From assembly GCA_963705155.1 (NCBI GenBank), contig CAVPJC010000026.1, forward strand, positions 1 through 64,000: a DNA stretch of 64,000 nt, read 5' to 3'. Origin of the DNA: CAVPJC01 sp963705155 (GTDB lineage Bacteria; Chloroflexota; Anaerolineae; Anaerolineales; UBA4823). The notes beneath the pieces were generated by a model. It searched no databases. It saw only the letters and a program-made list of their open reading frames with translations, and was not told the DNA's origin. This document shows positions 18,877 through 27,318 of this stretch, piece by piece; positions within the stretch are counted from its first letter, which is position 1, and each line of letters opens with the position of its first letter. The translations under genes and the position numbers were made by a program.

Positions 18877-19302
18877 ATGAGCGAAGCAAAAATTCGCGTA
18901 TTGGTGGCAAAACCAGGCCTGGATGGGCACGACCGGGGCGCCAAGGTGGTGGCACGGGCGTTGCGCGATGCCGGCATGGAGGTGATCTACACCGGTCTGC
19001 GCCAGACCCCGGAGATGATCGCTGAAGCAGCCTTGCAGGAAGATGTGGATGCCGTGGGGTTGTCGATCCTTTCTGGAGCGCACATGGCCCTGGTGCCGCG
19101 CGTGCTGGAATTGCTCAAGGCCAACGGGCAGGATGCCGTAAAGGTCTTCCTGGGTGGGATTATTCCAGACGAGGATATCCCTCGTTTGATGGAAATGGGC
19201 GTGATGGGTGTCTACGGGCCTGGCACGGTGACGGACGATATTATCCGCGATATCCGGGCGGCCGCCTCTGGCGCAGCCGTGGGCGGCGTGCAGGCAATAT
19301 GA
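18877..19302 (+). CDS. Methylmalonyl-CoA mutase B12-binding subunit
   Basis: A 141-residue cobalamin-binding domain with the base-off signature DGHDRG (lower-ligand His), GLSILSGAH and FLGGIIPDEDI. It is the small half of a split adenosylcobalamin-dependent acyl-CoA mutase that interconverts methylmalonyl-CoA and succinyl-CoA. The catalytic half is encoded separately at 36929-38607 on the other strand. It overlaps the next gene, meaB, by 4 bases, which supports the mutase assignment. RBS GGAAGGG precedes ATG 18877. Confidence 0.93.
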   Translation: MSEAKIRVLVAKPGLDGHDRGAKVVARALRDAGMEVIYTGLRQTPEMIAEAALQEDVDAVGLSILSGAHMALVPRVLELLKANGQDAVKVFLGGIIPDEDIPRLMEMGVMGVYGPGTVTDDIIRDIRAAASGAAVGGVQAI

Positions 19303-20282
19303 CCTCCCTGGCCGATTCCGTGCTGGATGGCAGCCGGCTGGCGTTGGCCCGCCTGTTGACCCATGTTGAAAACGATACAGCCGAGGGCCGCGCTGCCCTG
19401 GGTGAGCTGTTTCCACACACCGGAGGCGCCCATCTGATCGGGGTCACCGGCGCTCCTGGCACGGGCAAATCTTCGCTGGTGAACCAGCTTGCCCGCTATT
19501 ACCGCCTGCCTCCGCCAGGTGAAGAGCCCCGGCGGGTGGGCGTCATTGCCGTGGATCCATCCAGCCCGTTCACCGGCGGCGCCATCCTTGGCGACCGCGT
19601 GCGCATGCGTGATCTTTCCGGCGATCCGGGTGTGTTTATCCGTTCCATGGCCTCGCGCGGCTCGCTGGGCGGTCTGGCGACTGCCACCGCCGGGTTTGTT
19701 CTGGCGCTGGATGCAGCCGGTTTTGAGGTGATCCTGATCGAAACGGTGGGCGCGGGGCAGGCCGAGGTGGATATTGCCCGCCTGGCTCACACCACCCTGG
19801 TGGTGGAGGCGCCGGGTCTGGGTGATGATATCCAGGCGATAAAAGCCGGCATCCTGGAAATTGCCGATGTGCTGGTCATCAACAAGGCCGACCGGCCGGG
19901 TGTGGAAAATACAGAACGCGCCCTGCGGGGCATGCTGCAGCTGGCGCACCCGGGGAGGCGCGTTTTTCAGCACCACGGGCAGGCGCTCAGGCTGGAAGAG
20001 CCTGCTCCGCCGGCAGCCGTTGAGGCCGCCTGGCAGCCGCCTGTCTTGCGCACGGTGGCAACCGAGGGCGCGGGCATCGCCGAGCTGGGCGGCGAAATTG
20101 CCCGTCACCGCCAGTTTTTGCTCGAAAGCGGCGACTGGAAACGCCGTGAGCACGCCCGCATCCAGGCTGAGCTGGAAAACCTGCTTCAGGCGGCCCTGGT
20201 GGCGCGCTGGCGGGAGAATTTTTCATCCGACCGGTATCATCAGATATTAACTGAATTGGTCGGAAGAAGCATTTCACCCTAG
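19299..20282 (+). CDS. meaB: Mutase-associated GTPase MeaB/ArgK
   Basis: A 327-residue G3E-family GTPase that loads and protects the B12 cofactor of methylmalonyl-CoA mutase. Walker A is GAPGTGKSS, the switch region includes VDPSSPFTGGAILGDRVRM, Walker B is IETVGAGQAEVD, and the base-recognition motif is NKAD. It overlaps the B12-binding subunit gene, as in many genomes. The C-terminal dimerisation helices are present and the length is normal. Confidence 0.95.
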   Translation: MTSLADSVLDGSRLALARLLTHVENDTAEGRAALGELFPHTGGAHLIGVTGAPGTGKSSLVNQLARYYRLPPPGEEPRRVGVIAVDPSSPFTGGAILGDRVRMRDLSGDPGVFIRSMASRGSLGGLATATAGFVLALDAAGFEVILIETVGAGQAEVDIARLAHTTLVVEAPGLGDDIQAIKAGILEIADVLVINKADRPGVENTERALRGMLQLAHPGRRVFQHHGQALRLEEPAPPAAVEAAWQPPVLRTVATEGAGIAELGGEIARHRQFLLESGDWKRREHARIQAELENLLQAALVARWRENFSSDRYHQILTELVGRSISP

Positions 20283-20437
20283 CAAGCTGTCAGTCAAATG
20301 CTCGAAAATTGAGAAAAGGGAGGAAATGGCTAAGATTGTGGAATAGCATAGAGTCACTCCCTACCCTATTGGTTCGCCCCAAATTGCCTCATAACCCATT
20401 ATAATTTAAGGAAAATTCTTCCAGAAAGCGATGATTA

Positions 20438-20535
20438 TGTCTGATGATCTTGATTTAGTAACCCTCGATGAAGCGGCACGAATTGTTGGCTAAACAACTC
20501 ATAATATTCGTGACTACCTGCAACGCCAGTGAATA
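20438..20535 (+). pseudogene. Remnant of small HTH/excisionase-like gene
   Basis: Translation from ATG 20438 gives DDLDLVTLDEAARIVG, a stop, TTHNIRDYLQRQ, a stop, then ISKYND in the same frame. The pattern matches a MerR/excisionase-type helix-turn-helix (EAARIVG...T...IRDYLQRG.ISKYN). Two in-frame stops without a frameshift point to real decay rather than read error. It marks the left edge of the AT-rich island; 20283-20437 has no other feature I can support. Confidence 0.5.
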
Positions 20536-20618
20536 AGCAAGTACAATGACAAATGAATGATGGCGGTATCACTGCAATTAAAAATTATGCCTTTCTTACT
20601 GAGTTTAAGGAAATTTCT

Positions 20619-20825
20619 ATGCCTAAATATCGTACTATTCTCTTACGGTCTTATTCAGTGGAAATTAACGCTGATGATGAGGAAAGCGCTGCAAGGTTAT
20701 CTGAACTATATGTGGGATTCGGAGACCACTCCAATGCGGTGGATAGAAAGAGGTTAAACTTCCAAATTGAGGATATTGAAATAATTGATAATAATGTACT
20801 TGAAATTGGTATAGTTGAAGATTGA
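20619..20825 (+). CDS. Small acidic hypothetical protein
   Basis: A 68-residue protein from ATG 20619 (AAGGAAA upstream), preferred over the longer frame from 20553 because of the ribosome site. It is rich in Asp/Glu and Ile, with no membrane segment or Cys. It lies in the AT-rich restriction island just before a nuclease-like gene. I do not recognise a family. Confidence 0.5.
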   Translation: MPKYRTILLRSYSVEINADDEESAARLSELYVGFGDHSNAVDRKRLNFQIEDIEIIDNNVLEIGIVED

Positions 20826-20859
20826 GAGTATATGTAACTTAGGCTATAAAGATGCCCTT

Positions 20860-21790
20860 ATGTCTAGAATCTTAACTCCAACAGATCTGTTGTGTGATGA
20901 ATTTCTAAAAAATATCGGACTTGTTAGCCAGACTGTTGAGCCTATTCGCGTCCTGCGAGCGTGTGCGTATAAAGTTATGGAATCTAACGTTTTAATTCGC
21001 GTCTTCGCTTTTAGGAAAAAATAATCGGTATTTCTTTGGTTTGAATTATATTCATGTCGAGGAAATGGCAAATTTGGATAATCCGTTTATTGTTTTTATT
21101 TGCGGTTCTGCGGGAAATACAGTGGTGATCCCTGCTACTTTTCTTTTCAATTACTTACCACAAATAAGCCATGACAGAAATGGTGAATATAAGATTAACT
21201 TCGATAAAGATTTGAATTTAATCTTGAATGGTAGGAACAACCGAATAAGTTGCAACGATTTTATTATCGCATGGCATTTGATAACAAACCCGCCCAAATA
21301 CTTAAAAGAAAAGATAACTGTCGAAGAAAGTTTGCACACTGTCCTTCAAGGTCGTTTATTAGAAATTGGTAATAATCGCGGTTTTCAAACATATAGCCCA
21401 AATAAATCAAAAGTATTCAATGGAAAACCACTTGCCAGTATTTCCACCTTAAAGGATTGCCCATCATTACAATTTTCACAGTACGAGATATTAAAGCAAA
21501 TTGACGTATTATGGTTTCGTGAACGTGGTAATAATTTTATTCCTGAATGTGGTTTTGAGGTCGAAATCTCAACAGGAACCTGGTCGGGTGTCGGAAGATT
21601 AGCCACGTTACTTGACTATGCAAATACACGGCTTTTTGTAATATCGGATGATATTAAGAAATATCGCCAAGTAATAAGCACTTTTTCTGATTTTAAGTCA
21701 CGTTATAATCATGTGAATACCAATCTTGTGAGTGAATTGTATGCGGCTGAATTGAATTTATGTGACCTTAGAACAAAAGTCGGGATATGA
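20860..21790 (+). CDS. PD-(D/E)XK nuclease-like protein (frameshifted)
   Basis: The first frame from ATG 20860 gives MSRILTPTDLL, DEFLKNIG and so on, then breaks near 21000 and resumes upstream of 21041 with GKNNRYFFGLNYIHVEE. The C-terminal half carries a likely nuclease core: EILKQIDVLWF followed by CGFEVE and STGTWSGVGRL, i.e. an Asp and E-x-E arrangement seen in restriction-endonuclease-like folds where FEVE leads the catalytic strand. The expected Lys is not obvious. AT-rich codon use differs from the flanking chromosome. It could be an orphan restriction enzyme; no methyltransferase is adjacent. Confidence 0.5.
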
Positions 21791-21792
21791 AA

Positions 21793-22331
21793 TTTCAACA
21801 GCATCATTAGCTCAGAATTGCAATCCACCATCCAGCAAATCATGGACGATTTACGCGCAGCAAGGAGCAAGCCTAATAAGGCAAGAGAAACGGAAAAAAT
21901 CCTTTTGGTTGCTCAAAGAGGTGAACTGAAGAAAGTTAAAAAAACCACGGATTGACTTATTCTTGGAAGGAAATGATGGAACAGAATATTACTTTGACTT
22001 AAAAACTGCCAAGCCAAATGTTGATGAAATTGTTGGATTCAAAAGAAAAATGCTGGAATGGGTAGCGATCCGTGGAGCAATCAGTCCAAAGCCAAAAATC
22101 TATACAGGTCTTGCCATACCTTACAATCCTTATGAGCCACAGCCTTATGACCGCTGGACATTCCAAGGAATGTTTGACTTACCGAATGAGATTAAAGTTG
22201 CAGATGAGTTTTGGAATTTTCTTGGCGGCGAAAAAACTTATGAGCAGTTATTAGGTGTTTTTGAAAAAGTTGGCGTTGATTTACGCCCTGAAATTGATAG
22301 AAAATTTGCTACATTTGCACCGAAGAGATAA
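21793..22331 (+). pseudogene. TdeIII-family restriction endonuclease remnant
   Basis: The frame upstream of 21955 reads SIISSELQSTIQQIMDDL...RAARSKPNKARETEKI and continues after a slip in an A7 run (about 21941) with IDLFLEGNDGTEYYFDLKTAKPN, then GFKRKMLEWVA. The FDLKTAKPN strand is the catalytic core of the TdeIII-type type II endonucleases as I remember them. The family's N-terminal third is absent, so the gene is truncated as well as shifted. A partner methyltransferase is not visible. Confidence 0.6.
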
Positions 22332-22478
22332 TTTCGAGCAAAAAGCTGCCGATGGCCGCATGTAAAGTACAAGTGCTGGCAACGGCCGCACTTTCGGGGA
22401 TTTATCGCTAATGGATTTTCTACTTTTGGGTTTCTATCAGCCAACCCCCGCATTTGCTACTAGATCTGATACTTTTCT

Positions 22479-23256
22479 ATGAATCCTCTAAACCTGGATG
22501 AAGTTCGAAACTACGGAAATTTGAACATTGTGGATTTCCATCAGCGAAGGATAAAATCCCTGGGAGAATTGAAACTCGAAAAACTGTTATCAAAAGAATC
22601 CGTATCTTTTCAAGGCAAAGAATATCATTTTTGCTACAGATCTTGTTCCAGATTTATTGGACGCTTTCTTGTCTTCATCTGAAGAAAAATTATTTGGGGA
22701 TTTTTTGGAAGGATTGGCATTATTCATCGCAGGCAAAACTTGCAATGGACATAAATCAACTGCTCCAGGTGTAGATTTGGAATACAGTAATCATAATGTT
22801 CATTATGTGGTCTCCATAAAATCCGGAACCAATTGGGGGAATAGATCACAACATAACAAATTAGAAGGGCAGATTTAAAAAAGGCTGTCGCCCGGCTTAA
22901 CAAACACACCGAGGAGTAAATGTCCAACCCATTTTAGGTATTTGTTATGGAAAGACAGAGACAAGCAATATTCGGGGTTATCTAAGAGTTGTCGGCCAAA
23001 ACTTCGGGACCCTGATCAGCGAGAACGAGAATCTTTATACGGAAATTATCAATCCAATAGCACACAGGGCCAATGAACATAACGATGCCTATCTGCTTGA
23101 AAAAAGCAGGGTTACGCATCGCTTTGTACGTGAATTTATCGATCGGTTTTGTGATCCAACAGATGCCGTGGAATTGGGATTAAACTTGTCGAATTCAATA
23201 GCAGCAATTATGATTTAGACGCATTCATTTCAGATCCATTGGGAGAGAACTCATGA
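22479..23256 (+). pseudogene. PmeII-family restriction endonuclease (several frameshifts)
   Basis: Joined frames give LDEVRNYGNLNIVDFHQRRI, DFLEGLALFI, PGVDLEYSN, VVSIKSGTNWGNRSQ, QPILGICYGKTETSN, GYLRVVGQNFGTLIS and a tail LVEFNSSNYDLD. The D-L-E plus S-I-K-S-G pattern is the PD-(D/E)XK core of PmeII-type enzymes. Frame breaks occur near 22600, 22870, 22915 and 23185. The restored stop at 23254-23256 overlaps the ATG of the next gene. With no methyltransferase nearby, an active enzyme would be toxic unless the methylase lies elsewhere. Confidence 0.62.
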
Positions 23257-23786
23257 TCTATGGCGAGCGAATCCGGTTGCGCGCCCCGGAGCGCAGCGAC
23301 ATCCCCCTGTTTGTGGTATGGCTGAACGACCCCGATGTTCGCCGGGGTCTGGCTCTGTTCCTGCCGCTTTCTTCCACCGAAGAAGAAAAGTGGTATGAAA
23401 GCATGATTAAGCACTCGGCCTCAGAGCATCCGCTCACCATCGAGGTGCAGGTGGAAGGCGGGTGGCTGCCGGTGGGCAACTGCGGCTTCCATGCCATCGA
23501 ATGGCGCTGCCGCTCGTCCGAAGTTGGCATCTTCATCGGCGATAAGGCCTACTGGAACCGGGGTTACGGCACAGAGGCGATGCGTTTGCTGCTCAAACAC
23601 GGATTTGAGACGCTGAACCTCAACCGCATTTTCTTGCGTGTCCATGAAGACAACCTGGGCGCAATTCGCTCTTACGAAAAAGCCGGATTTATCCACGAAG
23701 GCCGCTTCCGCCAGGCTGAATTCAAAGACGGTCGCTATAAGGATCTTCTTTTCATGAGTGTGCTCCGCTCGGAGTGGAAAGGATAA
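23253..23786 (+). CDS. GNAT N-acetyltransferase, RimJ/RimL-like
   Basis: A 177-residue acetyl-CoA-dependent acetyltransferase: RLRAPERSDIP at the N-terminus, the acetyl-CoA loop in YWNRGYGTEAMRLLL, and NLNRIFLRVHEDNLGAIRSYEKAGF, typical of the RimL/SpeG side of the family. The substrate (ribosomal protein N-terminus, polyamine or antibiotic) cannot be told. GC-rich codon use shows that the chromosomal backbone resumes here after the AT-rich island. Confidence 0.9.
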   Translation: MIYGERIRLRAPERSDIPLFVVWLNDPDVRRGLALFLPLSSTEEEKWYESMIKHSASEHPLTIEVQVEGGWLPVGNCGFHAIEWRCRSSEVGIFIGDKAYWNRGYGTEAMRLLLKHGFETLNLNRIFLRVHEDNLGAIRSYEKAGFIHEGRFRQAEFKDGRYKDLLFMSVLRSEWKG

Positions 23787-23797
23787 AAGGTGGGATT

Positions 23798-24785
23798 GTG
23801 ACGAGTACACACCTGCACGATTCGAACATTTATGGCGAGATCCAGTTGTTTGCAGGCACAGGCTGCCCGGACCTGGCAGGAAAGATTGCGAATTACCTGA
23901 AGCTTGACCTGCGCGAGCGGGAAATTACCCTGTTTCCCAACGAAAACCTGTTTGTCCGCCTGCACCGCAGCGTGCGTGGGCAGGACATCTATGTCATCCA
24001 GACCACCTCCCGCCCGGTGCATCGTAACCTGATGGAGCTGCTCATCTTGCTCCAGACCATGCGTCTGGATTCCGCCGGGCGGGTCACTGCCGTGGTTCCA
24101 TACATGTGCTATGCCCGTTCAGATAAGAAGGACAAGCCCCGCGTACCGATTACAGCCCGGTTGGTTGCCGATATGATCGAAATCGCCGGCGCTGATCGCT
24201 ACATGACTCTGGACCTGCACGCCGGCCAAATCCAGGGGTTTTTCTCCATCCCCGGCGATGTTCTGACCGCTTTCCACATCCTCACAGAATACATCCAGGC
24301 GAATCGCTGATTTGAAAGACCCGGTGGTGGTGGCGGCAGACCTGGGATTTGCCAAAAAAGGGCGCAATTTTGCTGCAACCATCAATGCCCCGATGGCTTT
24401 TATTGAAAAACGGCGCACCGGCAAGGATAACCAGCCGATAGCGCTGACCTTGATCGGGGATGTTTCAGGGCGGGACGTGGTTATCGTGGATGATGAGGTG
24501 GATACGGGGGGATCCGTTTCTCAGGCGGTCAACCTGGTAAAGAAACACGGCGCCCGCCGGGTGTACCTGGTATTTGTCCATCCGGTGCTCTCGACACCTG
24601 CGGTCGAACGATTGGCGGCTCTGCCCCTTACGCGCATCATCACCACCGACACGATCCCCATCCCTCCAGAAAAGCTCGCCGTTCTGCAAGATAAACTCGT
24701 GGTGCTGTCTGTAGCCCCGCTCCTGGGAGAGGTCATTCGCCGCGCCCACGAGGGCCGCAGCGTTGGCGAAATGTTTGATGAATAG
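23798..24785 (+). CDS. prs: Ribose-phosphate pyrophosphokinase (frameshifted)
   Basis: Makes PRPP from ribose 5-phosphate and ATP for nucleotide, His and Trp synthesis. The first frame has GEIQLFAGTGCPDLA, YMCYARSDKKDKPR and MTLDLHAGQIQGFF; a one-base loss near 24302 moves the frame, after which LKDPVVVAADLGFAKK and the PRPP loop IVDDEVDTGGS follow. GTG 23798 with AAAAGGTGGG upstream is the preferred start. As an essential gene it is probably intact in the organism. Its stop overlaps the start of mutM. Confidence 0.93.
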
Positions 24786-25606
24786 TGCCTGAATTACCCG
24801 AAGTTGAGACGATTGCCGCCACGCTGCGCCTGGGATCAGGCGAACAGCCTGCTCTGCCCGGCAGGAGGATAGCCCGCGCTCACCTGCTGTGGGAGCGCAG
24901 CCTGGCGGCGCCCACCCCGCAGGAATTTCTGCCGCGCATCGCCGGGCAGACCATTCAGGCGATCTCCCGGCGCAGCAAATACCTGCTGTTTTCTCTCTCG
25001 CAAAGATACCCTGCTTATTCATCTTCGCATGAGCGGCGATCTGCTGGTCGAGCAAACCGGAGCGCCATTTGCCGCCCACCACCGGGTGGTATTGGACTTT
25101 GAGGACGGTCTGCGCCTGTCGTTCAATGATCCGCGGAAGTTTGGCCGTGTCTGGCTGCTTGAAGATCCCGCTTACCGTGTTGGGCAGGCCTGGGTCCCGA
25201 GCCCCTGGAAGATGGCTTCACCCCCGAAATTTTGCATCACCTGCTGGGCTGGCGCCGCCGGCAGCTCAAGCCGCTGCTGCTGGACCAGAGTTTTATCGCC
25301 GGTCTGGGGAATATTTACACCGATGAAGCCCTGCACATTGCCCGCCTGCATCCGCAAATGCTTTCGGATGAAGTGACCCACCATCAAGCCGAACGATTAT
25401 GGATGGGTATCCGCCAGGTGCTGCTCGAAGGTATTCGCCGCAACGGCGCCAGCATCGACTGGGTTTACCGGGGCGGCGAGTTTCAAAATTATTTCCGAGT
25501 TTACCAGCGCACCGGACAGCCCTGTCCCGAGTGCGGTACACCCGTAGAGCGCATTGTCGTGGGCCAGCGGGGAACGCACTTCTGCCCGGTGTGCCAGCGG
25601 GTATGA
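24785..25606 (+). CDS. mutM: Formamidopyrimidine-DNA glycosylase (frameshifted)
   Basis: Base-excision repair glycosylase/AP lyase removing 8-oxoguanine and Fapy lesions. It begins at GTG 24785 with PELPEVETI (catalytic Pro after Met removal), continues SKYLLF, then slips near 25010 to LRMSGDLL and FNDPRKFGRVWLL, and again near 25205 to LKPLLLDQSFIAGLGNIYTDEAL and the C-terminal zinc finger CPECG...HFCPVCQ. Two slips in 800 bases fit read error. The restored length (about 274) is normal. Confidence 0.92.
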
Positions 25607-25712
25607 TTTTCTCAAAACCACCTCACAATTGCGATAGGACCGGTTGACAATTCGCCGCCCATGTCTGACAATATGGACACGGGCGCGTATTTTCCCGGAG
25701 CGAGGTAGTGTT

Positions 25713-26301
25713 ATGAATGAATCTTCTTTGCTTGTGCTGGTGGGTTTGCTGGGCCTGGGGATTGGCTTTGCTCTGGGCCTGGCGGTAGCCATGCTGCGCG
25801 CCCCGCGCGAAGCGCCGGTTGGAAAATCCAGGGTTGAACCTGTAATTAAGGCGAAAGCGCCAGATCCGGCGCCGGTTGCAGTTCCAGATCAACGGGTTAT
25901 CAGCTCCACCCGCCGCGCCGCCGTCTGCCCAGCCCCTCCCGCCCGAAACCAGCCCTGCCCGCCCCAGCATGAACCCGATCAACCTCTTCGCCCGTGCCAT
26001 CCAGGCGGATGTGCGCCCGGCGATGGCGCCGCCCAAGAGCATTGCCGCTCAGGTGGATGAAGTTTTACAGGAAATGCTCAAGGATTCTACCCTCGAGTCA
26101 CGCGCCATCCGTTTGCTGGAACTCCCCGGAAAGGGGATGGTGGTCATGGTGGGGTTGGATCAATACGATGGGGTAAATGCGGTTCCGGATGAGGCCATTC
26201 GCGGCCTGCTGCGCGCCGCGGTGGCTGAATGGGAGAACTCGGGCCGCGGCTCAGGCGTTGTAGCTTTTCAGCTCGCTCGCCAGCTTTTCAACCAGCTCTA
26301 A
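25713..26301 (+). CDS. Membrane-anchored hypothetical protein (frameshifted)
   Basis: From ATG 25713 (GAGGTAGTG upstream) an N-terminal membrane helix (LLVLVGLLGLGIGFALGLAV) leads into a Pro/Ala-rich linker. The frame breaks near 25900 and continues as NPINLFARAIQADVRPAM, IAAQVDEVLQEML and GMVVMVGLDQYDGVNAVPDEAIRGLL. The C-terminal part looks like a small conserved domain facing the cytosol. Its 3' end overlaps the convergent adenosine deaminase gene by 51 bases. No function is recognised. Confidence 0.6.
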
Positions 26302-27303
26302 TTTTTCGTGCTCAGACAGAAAAGAAGCCTGCGCGGCTGCCAGGATTCGCTCTCCCAGGGCGCGGAGGGAAAAGCCCAGCACTTCACACGCCAGGCGATA
26401 TTCGTCGCTGAGTGTGATTTGTGAGATGCTGGGGTCGTCGCTGTTGAGGGTGACAACCAGGTCTTCCGCCAGCATGCGGCTCACCGGGTGGGCTTTGATG
26501 TTGGATACACACCCCGACTGGTAATTGCTGGTCAGGCAGACCTCAAAAACAGTGCGCTGCTCGCGTGCCAGCGCCAGCGCCTCGGGCGCCTCGATTACGC
26601 GAATGCCGTGTCCGATGCGCTCGGCGCTCAGCATGGCGATCGCCTGGGCAACATTTTCGCCAGCGCCCCACTCACCGGCATGGATGGTGATATGCAGCCC
26701 CCTCTGGCGTGCGAAACGAAAGATCTCAACAAAGGGTTCAGCCGGAAAACCGGCCTCATTGCCTGCCAGATCCAGCCCCACAATTCCCGCCTGCAGGCGC
26801 TCAACTGCCAGCAGGCACACTTGCGCTGCCAGCGCCTGGCTTTCGTGACGGTTGATGCTGGCAATCAAGCGGGTGGTGACACCGGTATCTTTTTGGGCCT
26901 GGTGGGCGCCCTCGATAACCCAATCCATCACCCGCGCCAGCGGGAAACCCTGCGCCCTGCTCAATGCCACCGGGGTGAAGCGCAGTTCAAGATAGCGGAT
27001 ATTATCGGCAGCCGCATCTGCGATGGCTTCGCGGGTGATGCGGCTGATGATTTCTTGAGAGCGATAGAACAAACGCAAGGTGGTGAACTTTGAGAGAAAG
27101 TTCTCAAAGGTGAGCGGCTCGTTTTCCTGCACCTGCACCATGCTGCGCAGTTGGGCGGTCGGGGGAAGCTCCATGCCCTGTGCCCGCGCCAGCTCACGCA
27201 CGGTTTCAAAGCGCAAAGACCCTTCCAGGTGGCGGTGCAAATCCACCTTGGGAAGAGATTTGTAAAACTCAACCGGCCTCTTCGGGGTCTTCGAGAGCTT
27301 CAT
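26251..27303 (-). CDS. add: Adenosine deaminase
   Basis: A 350-residue zinc TIM-barrel enzyme converting adenosine to inosine. Metal ligands appear in KVDLHRHLEGS and ITIHAGEWG; catalytic Glu is in the latter, then GHGIRV and the final TLNSDDPSI. The length is typical. The neighbour genes (prs, mutM) give a loose nucleotide-metabolism context. It lies 15 bases from the end of secA on the same strand. Confidence 0.94.
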   Translation of the reverse strand: MKLSKTPKRPVEFYKSLPKVDLHRHLEGSLRFETVRELARAQGMELPPTAQLRSMVQVQENEPLTFENFLSKFTTLRLFYRSQEIISRITREAIADAAADNIRYLELRFTPVALSRAQGFPLARVMDWVIEGAHQAQKDTGVTTRLIASINRHESQALAAQVCLLAVERLQAGIVGLDLAGNEAGFPAEPFVEIFRFARQRGLHITIHAGEWGAGENVAQAIAMLSAERIGHGIRVIEAPEALALAREQRTVFEVCLTSNYQSGCVSNIKAHPVSRMLAEDLVVTLNSDDPSISQITLSDEYRLACEVLGFSLRALGERILAAAQASFLSEHEKLELVEKLASELKSYNA

Positions 27304-27318
27304 GCTTCCTGGCTGTGT

